Of a stretch of 13,618 nucleotides of DNA, positions 6,617-12,458 are shown in pieces; position 1 is the stretch's first letter, and each line of letters starts with the position of its first letter. The notes beneath the pieces are model-generated. The model saw only the letters and a list, made by a program, of their open reading frames with translations. It searched no databases and was not told where the DNA came from. This stretch comes from an uncultured Bacillota bacterium (GTDB lineage: Bacteria; Bacillota_I; Bacilli_A; RF39; UBA660). Both the position numbers and the translations under genes were made by a program. The stretch spans positions 1 to 13,618 of the forward strand of contig CAMUZJ010000025.1 in NCBI GenBank assembly GCA_947165195.1, read 5' to 3'.

Positions 6617-6645
6617 AGTATAGTAAATCAATCTTTTTTTTTCAA
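6617..6645 (-). promoter_or_regulatory. promoter of the YitT-family gene
   Basis: The -35 TTGAAA (6640-6645) and -10 TATACT (6617-6622) have a 17-nt spacer with an A-tract, a textbook sigma-A site. Transcription would begin near 6610, about 18 nt before the TTG start. Confidence 0.8.
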
Positions 6646-6649
6646 GAAA

Positions 6650-6690
6650 AAGATAGAAAAGAAAAATCTAAGTATCTTTTCACTTAGATT
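6650..6690 (-). terminator. terminator of the two-component operon
   Basis: The minus-strand stem AATCTAAGT/ACTTAGATT (6682-6690 with 6665-6673) has 9 perfect pairs and an 8-nt loop, followed by TTTCTTTTCT. The kinase stop codon TGA straddles the end of the 5' arm. Confidence 0.85.
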
Positions 6691-7954
6691 CTTTAGTAAT
6701 TATGAAAGAAACACCTTTTTTTTCATTTTTTACAACAATATCATATTTCATCAAATTTAATGTTTTTTTAACAATCGATAATCCTAATCCAAATTCTCCT
6801 TTAATCCCCTTGCGAAATGGAGTAAAGATTCCGTCAAGAAGACCATCATCTATCTTTTCACCATCGTTATATAGTATGATTTTATTTTGTTTTACAACAA
6901 TTTTTATTGTCTTTTTTGCATAACGCATAAAGTTAGCAAGTAAATTATCAAGTATTGTTTCCCAATGTTCTTCTGTACCTAAAAATTTTGCTTTTTTCTC
7001 AATCTCGGTTATAAAATTAATTTCTTTATTTAAAAATTTAAACTTTTCTACTTCTAAGTTTATAATTTTTTCCATATCTACGATAACTAAATCGATATTA
7101 CTATTCTTTAAATAATCTAATTTATTTAAATAAAGGAGTGAGTGTACTTTATTTTCTAATTTCTGTGTTTGTTCTTTAATAACTTTCAAAGCTTCTTCAC
7201 TAGTTGTTACTTTATCATCAACTGCTTCTATATATGATTTTATTACAGTGAGAGGTGTTTTAAAATCATGTGAAATATTTTGATACATTTGATTTCTATA
7301 TTCTTCTTGATTAATTAAAGAAAGTCGCATATCTTCTATGGCTAATGAAAGACTTTTCATCTCATCATCCGTGTCAAAATAAATATTATGATTATAATCT
7401 GGATTATCAATATTATCTATCTTATTTTTTAATTTTTCTATCTTTCTTACTATTAGGGAGGACCAAAGTACCAACATTAATCCAATTACTAAGAAAGTTA
7501 TAAAAACTATTGGAAAGATGGCGCTCAATATTGCTGTTTTTGTTTTATTAATATAACTGTCATTAGAGATTGCTATTTTTTTTATTTTTTCATTGGTTAA
7601 AGTATAGTAGTAATAAGTTTTATGATTGTAGAGAAATTTCCCATAATTATCAGTTATATAATCTACTAATTTTTCTTTATTTGTTATTTCAATAACACTT
7701 TCCAAATTATCAGTAAAAGCAATTTGGTCATCTACAATATAAAGGTATGCAATTTCTGTATTTAATAGGTCTTTATCAATATCACTATCAATATATTTTA
7801 ATGGTTCCCGTAAGTAACTATAGATATTGGATTCTGCTACTGGAATTAACATTTTCGGTAAGATTACTCCAAGGGAAGTAAACAAAAGTACAAAGGCTAT
7901 TCCTACAAGCCAAAGTAATTGAGAGCTTAATTTTGTTTTTCCAAATCTTCTCAT
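6680..7954 (-). CDS. sensor histidine kinase of a two-component system
   Basis: A 424-residue membrane kinase that should autophosphorylate and pass phosphate to the adjoining regulator. TM1 (about 13-35) and TM2 (about 141-166) flank a ~105-residue extracellular sensor region with no recognised domain. A HAMP linker (about 166-215) follows. The H-box is NISHDFKTPL with phospho-acceptor H229. The N-box is LDNLLANFMRY (N337, N341), the G1 box is NDGEKIDDG (363-371), and the G2 box is GEFGLGLSIV (386-395). All catalytic motifs are intact. The gene begins inside the regulator stop (ATGA overlap), has no clear Shine-Dalgarno, and is probably translated by coupling. The extracellular ligand cannot be read from sequence. 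Confidence 0.95.
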   Translation of the reverse strand: MRRFGKTKLSSQLLWLVGIAFVLLFTSLGVILPKMLIPVAESNIYSYLREPLKYIDSDIDKDLLNTEIAYLYIVDDQIAFTDNLESVIEITNKEKLVDYITDNYGKFLYNHKTYYYYTLTNEKIKKIAISNDSYINKTKTAILSAIFPIVFITFLVIGLMLVLWSSLIVRKIEKLKNKIDNIDNPDYNHNIYFDTDDEMKSLSLAIEDMRLSLINQEEYRNQMYQNISHDFKTPLTVIKSYIEAVDDKVTTSEEALKVIKEQTQKLENKVHSLLYLNKLDYLKNSNIDLVIVDMEKIINLEVEKFKFLNKEINFITEIEKKAKFLGTEEHWETILDNLLANFMRYAKKTIKIVVKQNKIILYNDGEKIDDGLLDGIFTPFRKGIKGEFGLGLSIVKKTLNLMKYDIVVKNEKKGVSFIITKESK

Positions 7955-8616
7955 GATAATCGATACCCATATCCATAAACAGCAGTTAAATTGATTTTAG
8001 GAAGTTTTTTTCTAACTCTTCGTATTAAATCATCAACTACTCGGTCTGTTCCAAAATAATCATTTCCCCAAACTTCTTTTAATATTTCATCTCTGGAGAA
8101 ACATTTATCTTTATTTTTTAAGAATAGTAATAATAAGTCAAATTCTAGAGTGGTTATTTTTATTTCTTTGGAAGATTCAAAAACTTTTCGTTTTTCTACA
8201 TCTATTTTATAAGTGTCATAATCTATTAATTCTTTGTTACTATTCTTATCTTTATATACTCTTTTTATTATGTTATTAACACGTAATACCAATTCCTTTG
8301 AAGAATAAGGTTTAGTAAGATAATCATCACTTCCTAGTTCAAGTCCTAATATTTTATCTAAATCTTGATCACGTGCGGAAGTAAAGATAACTGGCACATC
8401 TTGATTGTCTTTTCTAATTTCTTTAATCAAATCATAACCAGATACTTCATCTCCTAACATAATATCTAATATCCAAATATCACATTTACTACCTATATAA
8501 TTTATTGCATCTTGACCCTTTGTAAAGCAAATTACTTCATAACCTGCTTTTTCTAAATAGGTCTTTATCAAATTAGATAGATTTATCTCATCTTCTACAA
8601 AAACAACTGTATACAT
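7951..8616 (-). CDS. OmpR/PhoB-family response regulator
   Basis: A 221-residue DNA-binding response regulator. The receiver domain (about 1-115) has acidic pocket E8-D9, phospho-acceptor D51 (WILDIML), switch T79 and K102. The winged-helix output domain (about 128-221) carries VWGNDYFGTDRVVDDLIRRVRKKL, the usual recognition-helix region, and ends in VYGYGYRLS. A GTG at 8625 is in frame, but the ribosome site AGGTGA covers it and is well spaced for ATG 8616, so the shorter form is chosen. It is first in a two-gene operon, and the kinase overlaps it by 4 nt. The ~230-nt upstream region has an extended -10 close to the gene, a second promoter further up, and a 10-bp-spaced direct repeat typical of OmpR-family binding sites, suggesting autoregulation. 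Confidence 0.94.
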   Translation of the reverse strand: MYTVVFVEDEINLSNLIKTYLEKAGYEVICFTKGQDAINYIGSKCDIWILDIMLGDEVSGYDLIKEIRKDNQDVPVIFTSARDQDLDKILGLELGSDDYLTKPYSSKELVLRVNNIIKRVYKDKNSNKELIDYDTYKIDVEKRKVFESSKEIKITTLEFDLLLLFLKNKDKCFSRDEILKEVWGNDYFGTDRVVDDLIRRVRKKLPKINLTAVYGYGYRLS

Positions 8617-8633
8617 AAACGTCACCTATCCAT

Positions 8634-8642
8634 AGTATAGCA
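8634..8642 (-). promoter_or_regulatory. proximal promoter of the two-component operon (extended -10)
   Basis: TGC-TATACT on the minus strand is an extended -10. The -35 region is poor (TAGTTA at 17 nt). Transcription would start about 10 nt before the ATG at 8616, leaving just the ribosome site. Confidence 0.5.
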
Positions 8643-8764
8643 TTTATTTTGATTTTTAACTACTTATAGGCATCCCCTCCTTTTTTATATATAAAAATTA
8701 TTTATTAAATTTAAAATGTTTTTTTCTATTTATCTATATCTATCTACCTCCTTTACAATTCCAT

Positions 8765-8794
8765 CATATAATAAAAATATAGTTAAATTATCAA
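8765..8794 (-). promoter_or_regulatory. possible distal promoter of the two-component operon
   Basis: The -35-like TTGATA (8789-8794) is followed after 18 nt by TATATG (8765-8770). The -10 is weak, as expected for a promoter that needs an activator. The direct repeat at 8799-8816 abuts the -35 on its upstream side. A transcript from here would have a ~140-nt leader. Confidence 0.35.
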
Positions 8795-8798
8795 AACT

Positions 8799-8816
8799 TT
8801 ATGGGAAATTATGGGA
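8799..8816. promoter_or_regulatory. 10-bp-spaced direct repeat, candidate response-regulator site
   Basis: TTATGGGA occurs at 8799-8806 and again at 8809-8816, identical 8-mers exactly one helical turn apart. OmpR/PhoB-family regulators bind head-to-tail half-sites spaced 10-11 bp. The site is upstream of the gene for such a regulator and 4 bp from a -35-like box. Confidence 0.5.
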
Positions 8817-8822
8817 TTTTTA

Positions 8823-8846
8823 CAAAATAAAAGCTCCATAAGGAGC
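8823..8846 (-). terminator. terminator of the unknown membrane-anchored protein gene
   Basis: The minus-strand stem GCTCC/GGAGC (8842-8846 with 8833-8837) has loop TTAT and is followed by TTTTATTTT. It begins one base after the stop codon. Confidence 0.8.
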
Positions 8847-8847
8847 A

Positions 8848-9522
8848 TTAAGAATTAAATTCTACTGAATTTAAAAACTCTTTTACAAATGTATCATCAT
8901 AATCACTACCAAAAGTAATCTGATATAGATTTCCTTCATAAAAAAGACCAAGGAGAGTTGTTCCATTTTTCTTTAGCATATACCCATCTATTCCATTTAA
9001 GAAAGCAATATTTCCAGATAAATCCAATCGATCTACAAATATACTGGAATAATAATTTATTTTTATTTTATAAATGGAATCTAATAAATTTAAGTCTTGA
9101 TTTTGATTTTCTATATAATATTTTATTAAATTTATTTCATTACTTATTTTAGAGTGATTCATCAAGGAAATATATTCTACTGTTTCTAACTTGGAATCTA
9201 ATTTAGAAATATTTTTTAAAATATTATGTTCTATATTAAAAGTTATTTGACTTTTTAAATTTATTTGAGTATTCAAAACAGATTCATCAATTGGTACAAA
9301 ACTTTCTCCATAATCATAGCTTATGTATTCTGTATCATCCAAATAATAGCTCATTTTTTCTAAAAAATGATTTCCTGTTCTCGTAGTAGTAACAGAAATA
9401 GGACTTAAGGTAGAAATATCTACTTTTAGTGGAGAATATTTAGTTAATTGGTAATATTGAAAAGCAATAAATCCTACAATTAAAATAAGAAAGCCACCTA
9501 AAAACAATAAAATCTTTTTCAT
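8848..9522 (-). CDS. membrane-anchored extracytoplasmic protein, function unknown
   Basis: A 224-residue protein that I do not recognise. Residues 4-26 form one hydrophobic segment after MKK, without a lipobox cysteine, so it is either a signal anchor or a cleaved signal peptide. The remaining ~195 residues would be outside the membrane. They are rich in Ile, Asn, Ser and Tyr, have no cysteine, include a helical middle (about 95-155), and end in beta-like strands LLGLFYEGNLYQITFGSDY (a possible terminal sheet) plus a short helix. An in-frame ATG at 9576 exists, but that stretch contains the upstream hairpin and the promoter. The ATG at 9522 has AGGGTGA at proper spacing and is preferred. It sits between the sigma-factor operon and the two-component operon with its own promoter and terminator, so any link to either is only positional. 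Confidence 0.72.
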   Translation of the reverse strand: MKKILLFLGGFLILIVGFIAFQYYQLTKYSPLKVDISTLSPISVTTTRTGNHFLEKMSYYLDDTEYISYDYGESFVPIDESVLNTQINLKSQITFNIEHNILKNISKLDSKLETVEYISLMNHSKISNEINLIKYYIENQNQDLNLLDSIYKIKINYYSSIFVDRLDLSGNIAFLNGIDGYMLKKNGTTLLGLFYEGNLYQITFGSDYDDTFVKEFLNSVEFNS

Positions 9523-9544
9523 AAAAATCACCCTACTTTTCTCT

Positions 9545-9553
9545 ATTATAGCA
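9545..9553 (-). promoter_or_regulatory. promoter of the unknown membrane-anchored protein gene (extended -10)
   Basis: TGC-TATAAT on the minus strand is a consensus extended -10. No good -35 is seen, because the -35 region is the sigma-operon terminator hairpin. Start of transcription is predicted near 9538, about 16 nt before the ATG. Confidence 0.6.
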
Positions 9554-9596
9554 AGAAAAAAGAAATAGTACCACAACTATTTCTTTTTTCTTGCTA
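9549..9596 (-). terminator. long hairpin terminator of the sigma-factor operon
   Basis: A perfect inverted repeat of 21 bp (9576-9596 with 9549-9569) has a 6-nt loop. Its core AGAAATAGT/ACTATTTCT is followed on the minus strand by TTTTTCTT and preceded by the matching A-tract. The shape is therefore that of a bidirectional intrinsic terminator. It includes the stop codon of the last sigma gene and abuts the next promoter. Confidence 0.85.
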
Positions 9597-10482
9597 CTGC
9601 AAATTTGGTTCCCGAATCATCTTCCAAATATAAATCTAACCCATTTTTTATAGCAGGTTTTAACAATTTTTTATAAGCCCTACTCTCTATTTGTCTAATT
9701 CTTTCTCGAGTAAGATGAAAAATAGCTCCTACATTATCAAGTGTCATAGGTTCAAGACATCCAATACCATTTCGTAATTTTATAATTTTTATTTCTTTTT
9801 CTGTTAATCCTGAATCAGCAAGTAATTTTTCTATTACATCTTTTAAATTATTGGAAATAGCAATTTCTGCAGAATCTTTATCCGTGATATTAATATATTC
9901 CTGCAATTCCGTATTATGAGGATCATCTTTAGAAGATCCTATGGTAATATTCATACTAACTTCCGTAGGTTTTTGGTTCATTAATTGTTTTACCTTTTTT
10001 TCAGATAAATTCATTTTTTTAGCTATTTCAGCATTATTTGGTGTATATCCTAACTTTGCTTCTAATTCATTTATTGTTTTTCTTAATTTTTCAAATTTTT
10101 CCACATCATGAAGTGGAACCTTTAAAGAAGAAAGATTAAGATATATATATCTCAAAATTTTACATTTTATCCAATACATAGCATAAGTAGAAAAAACACA
10201 ATTCTTATCTAAATCATAAATTTCTGTTGCTTTTATTAGTCCTTCATTTCCTGCTTGAACAAGATCTTCTACCGAAATATTTTTATTAGAAACATTTTTC
10301 GCATACCCCTCTGCTATATGACAGACAAGTCGTAAATTACGATATATTAATTCATCTCTTGCTTCTTTTGAACCATTTTTCATCTGAATAAATAGTTCTT
10401 TTTCTTCCTCTTTTGTAAGAAGTTTTACCTTACTAACTTCCCTACGATAATCTCTATAACTGTTATCAGAGAAATATTCCAT
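9577..10482 (-). CDS. sigma-70 family RNA polymerase sigma factor (third of tandem trio, near-canonical)
   Basis: A 301-residue group-2-like sigma factor, predicted to direct RNA polymerase to a promoter subset. Region 1.2 is at about 15-47, region 2 at 48-117, region 3 at about 125-200, and region 4 at 224-275. There is no long region 1.1. Region 2.3 reads FSTYAMYW (97-104): the first wedge Trp is replaced by Tyr and the second is kept. Region 2.4 reads WIKCKILR, where SigA has WIRQAITR, so the -10 contact Gln is a Cys. Region 4.2 keeps TRERIRQIE (258-266), so -35 recognition looks normal. The tail GLDLYLED is shared with the neighbouring sigma and is followed by a basic end. The ribosome site is GGGGG, 7 nt before ATG. 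It is the last gene of the trio, 34 nt behind the middle one. It is too divergent to be confidently called the housekeeping factor. Confidence 0.9.
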   Translation of the reverse strand: MEYFSDNSYRDYRREVSKVKLLTKEEEKELFIQMKNGSKEARDELIYRNLRLVCHIAEGYAKNVSNKNISVEDLVQAGNEGLIKATEIYDLDKNCVFSTYAMYWIKCKILRYIYLNLSSLKVPLHDVEKFEKLRKTINELEAKLGYTPNNAEIAKKMNLSEKKVKQLMNQKPTEVSMNITIGSSKDDPHNTELQEYINITDKDSAEIAISNNLKDVIEKLLADSGLTEKEIKIIKLRNGIGCLEPMTLDNVGAIFHLTRERIRQIESRAYKKLLKPAIKNGLDLYLEDDSGTKFAVARKKK

Positions 10483-10516
10483 ACATTTTCCCCCATTGTA
10501 TAATACTTTCTATTTT

Positions 10517-11473
10517 TTAATCTTCTATATAAAGATGTAATCCCTTGTTTTTTGCTGGAGCTAATAGTTTTTTTAAAGCTTTCGCTTCTATTTGTCTAAC
10601 TCTTTCTCTAGATATTGTTCCTTCCCCATAAGCATTAGGGATATATTTTGCTACTTCTTCCATAGTTCTTTTATGATTACTACCATCCAAACCATACAAT
10701 AAAGTAATTACTTGAATTTCTCTTTCATCTAATGAAGAAGACAATAAATCCCGAATAAGTTTAGGCAATTCCATCTCAAAAATCTCATTATATGGATTTT
10801 CTTCTGTAGCAATGGAATCTATTAGATTAGGTAAATCGCTATTTTCTTGTACAGGAGCATCTAAACTAATCGTGGTACAAACATTTCTTTCAATAATTCC
10901 TTTTAATCTTTTTTCAGAAATATTTAGCTTTTCAGCAAGTTCTCTATCTGATAAAGTTCTTCCATAAATAGCTTCTAACTGTTTTCTTTTCTTTTGCAAA
11001 TTTCTAAAATCAGATGCCCCATTAATATAAGGAGAAATAACGTTTTGATTAAGCCTTATATAATTTCTAAAGACATTTTTAATACATGGTGTAGCAAATG
11101 TAGAAAATTTCACTCCTAAATCTGGATTAAATTTATCAACTAATTTATATAATTCTTTATTTCCTTCTTGTACCAAATCTACTAAAGGAAGACCATATTT
11201 TCTATATTTTTCAGCTATTGAAAGGACCAAACGCAAATTTTTTATAACAAATTCATTTTTAGCATCTGAATCTCCCAATTTAATTTTCTCCATTAGCTTT
11301 TTTTCTTCTTCTTTCGTAAGAAGAGGATATTCACAAATTTTTTTATAATAGTCTTGAAGCATTCTTTGCTCTGACTGATAGTTTGAGGAACCAGAAGAAA
11401 GGTTTGTTGGTAATTTTTGTTGTAAATCAACATCTCTCATTTCATCAAAAATAGTTTCTTCATAAGTTTCCAT
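10517..11473 (-). CDS. divergent sigma-70 family factor (second of tandem trio)
   Basis: A 318-residue sigma-70 homologue. A ~45-residue acidic, Ser/Gln-rich N-terminal extension precedes region 1.2 (LLTKEEEKKL, 51-60). Region 2 has NLRLVLSIAEKYRKYGLPLVDLVQEGN intact (core-binding part). However, region 2.3 reads FSTFATPC (123-130), where SigA has FSTYATWW, so both melting tryptophans are lost and a proline takes their place. Region 2.4 is IKNVFRN. In region 4.2, SRERVRQIE (288-296) is kept. The turn before it is expanded: AKYIPNAYGEGTIS has about 7 more residues than the AKxFGVT turn of normal sigma factors. The tail is GLHLYIED. A strong GGAGG precedes the ATG, 14 nt after the first sigma gene. 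It should bind core polymerase, but its promoter opening is hard to predict. Confidence 0.87.
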   Translation of the reverse strand: METYEETIFDEMRDVDLQQKLPTNLSSGSSNYQSEQRMLQDYYKKICEYPLLTKEEEKKLMEKIKLGDSDAKNEFVIKNLRLVLSIAEKYRKYGLPLVDLVQEGNKELYKLVDKFNPDLGVKFSTFATPCIKNVFRNYIRLNQNVISPYINGASDFRNLQKKRKQLEAIYGRTLSDRELAEKLNISEKRLKGIIERNVCTTISLDAPVQENSDLPNLIDSIATEENPYNEIFEMELPKLIRDLLSSSLDEREIQVITLLYGLDGSNHKRTMEEVAKYIPNAYGEGTISRERVRQIEAKALKKLLAPAKNKGLHLYIED

Positions 11474-11487
11474 AATTTTCCTCCTAG

Positions 11488-12360
11488 TTATTTTTTTATT
11501 ACCTTAGGTTCTATTATAGAATCTGTTAAATACGCATTTAACTCTTCAGCAATTGCTACTTTCTTTAAATATTGTAAAGACCTTTTCTTTCTAAGATCAA
11601 TAGTACCGTGTGATAAACCATATTTTTTTCCCAAGGAACGTAGAGAAGAAAATTCTCCTCCAAGGTTTAAAGATTTGATAAGAATATCTTTATCACAAGG
11701 AGAAAGCGAAGCATTTACTAGCATCTGCACTTTCTCTTTCATATTTTTTTTTAAAACAACATCTTCAACATTATTATAACCAACTATTTCATCATAATTT
11801 TTCTCTTCCATATATAGTAATTCATCAAAATTCATTATATTAATATATTTTTCTAAAGAGATATACTTATCCACTGAAATATTTAATTGATTACATAATT
11901 CTTCTGCAGATGGAAACATACCATAACTAGATTTATATAAATTTTGATATTTTAAAATTTTAAGCGCTAATTCTGATTTTAGAACAGGTAATTGAACAAC
12001 AAACGCATTATCAGAAAAATTACGTAAAATATGACGATAAATACAAACACATGCATATTGAGAAAGAGAAATACCCTTCGCTGGATCATAACTGTCTATA
12101 GCACTCATCAAAGAAATATTTCCTTCTTGAATTAAATCTTCAAGACATATTCCAGTATCAGAAAAAACTCTGGTAACAAAATTATGTACTAATCGTAATT
12201 TTGTTAAGAAAAGTCTCTCTTTTGCAGAAGAGTCACCTTTTTTTATTTTTTCTAAAAGAAAAGTTTCTTCCCCATATTTCAAAGAAGGAATCTCATCTAT
12301 TTCCATTTTATAATAATCATAGCCATCACTTTCAAACCTATTCATACTTTCAAACCCCAT
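11488..12360 (-). CDS. highly divergent sigma-70 family protein (first of tandem trio)
   Basis: A 290-residue sigma-like protein, the most altered of the three. Region 2 is recognisable by LRLVHNFVTRVF (55-66) and LEDLIQEGNISLMSAIDSYDPAKG (73-96), the core-binding part. Region 2.3 reads LSQYACVC (99-106), missing the leading Phe and both tryptophans. Region 3 is weak. Region 4 begins LSPCDKDIL and has an HTH-like SLRSLGKKYGLSHGTIDLRKKR (239-260), where the usual RERIRQIE is absent, so normal -35 reading is unlikely. The tail AEELNAYLTD resembles the GLxLYxED tails of its partners. The ATG at 12360 lacks a ribosome site. An ATG at 12345 has GGGG 9 nt upstream and may be the real start. It is first in the operon, close behind the promoter. 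It could be a specialised sigma factor or a core-binding competitor. Confidence 0.8.
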   Translation of the reverse strand: MGFESMNRFESDGYDYYKMEIDEIPSLKYGEETFLLEKIKKGDSSAKERLFLTKLRLVHNFVTRVFSDTGICLEDLIQEGNISLMSAIDSYDPAKGISLSQYACVCIYRHILRNFSDNAFVVQLPVLKSELALKILKYQNLYKSSYGMFPSAEELCNQLNISVDKYISLEKYINIMNFDELLYMEEKNYDEIVGYNNVEDVVLKKNMKEKVQMLVNASLSPCDKDILIKSLNLGGEFSSLRSLGKKYGLSHGTIDLRKKRSLQYLKKVAIAEELNAYLTDSIIEPKVIKK

Positions 12361-12376
12361 CTACTGCACTGAGTAG
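12361..12376. other. dyad CTACT-N6-AGTAG at the sigma-operon transcription start
   Basis: CTACT (12361-12365) and AGTAG (12372-12376) form a symmetrical site covering the predicted +1 and ending at the first ATG. It could be an operator or a small 5' hairpin; a 5-bp half-site is short enough to be chance. Confidence 0.3.
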
Positions 12377-12378
12377 AT

Positions 12379-12407
12379 ATTTTATCATATTTTAAGAAAA
12401 AAGTAAA
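12379..12407 (-). promoter_or_regulatory. promoter of the sigma-factor operon
   Basis: The -35 TTTACT (12402-12407) is separated by 17 nt from the -10 TAAAAT (12379-12384). The -10 is TG-extended (TGA before it). Transcription is predicted near 12372, giving only a ~12-nt leader before the first ATG, or ~27 nt before the alternative ATG at 12345. Confidence 0.65.
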
Positions 12408-12458
12408 GGAAAAAATAAATCAAAAAGGCCGTATCTGCTAAGACAAATACAACCTTTT
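12407..12458 (-). terminator. terminator of the PDZ/Lon protease gene
   Basis: The minus-strand stem AAAAGGTTGTAT / ATACGGCCTTTT (12447-12458 with 12423-12434) has 12 pairs including two G-U and a 12-nt loop. It is followed by TTTGATTTATTTTTT. It starts inside the stop codon and its tail reaches the sigma-operon -35. Confidence 0.85.

Noticed and set aside
6336..6923. Plus-strand open frames at 6336-6617 and 6702-6923
   Set aside because: Antisense to the YitT-family and kinase genes. AT-rich antisense frames are expected by chance, and neither has a Shine-Dalgarno.
8730..8745. TATC short tandem repeats in the two-component leader
   Set aside because: Only a few imperfect units; no sign of a phase-variable tract.
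8716..8841. 41-codon plus-strand frame across the two-component leader
   Set aside because: No Shine-Dalgarno before the ATG, no promoter, and it runs through the operator repeat and the terminator hairpin of the neighbouring gene.
8958..9152. 64-codon plus-strand frame
   Set aside because: Antisense to the membrane-anchored protein gene. Its hydrophobic, Phe/Leu-rich translation is what antisense of AT-rich coding DNA gives.
12201..12395. 64-codon plus-strand frame over the sigma-operon start
   Set aside because: Antisense to region 1 of the first sigma gene and across its promoter, with no ribosome site.
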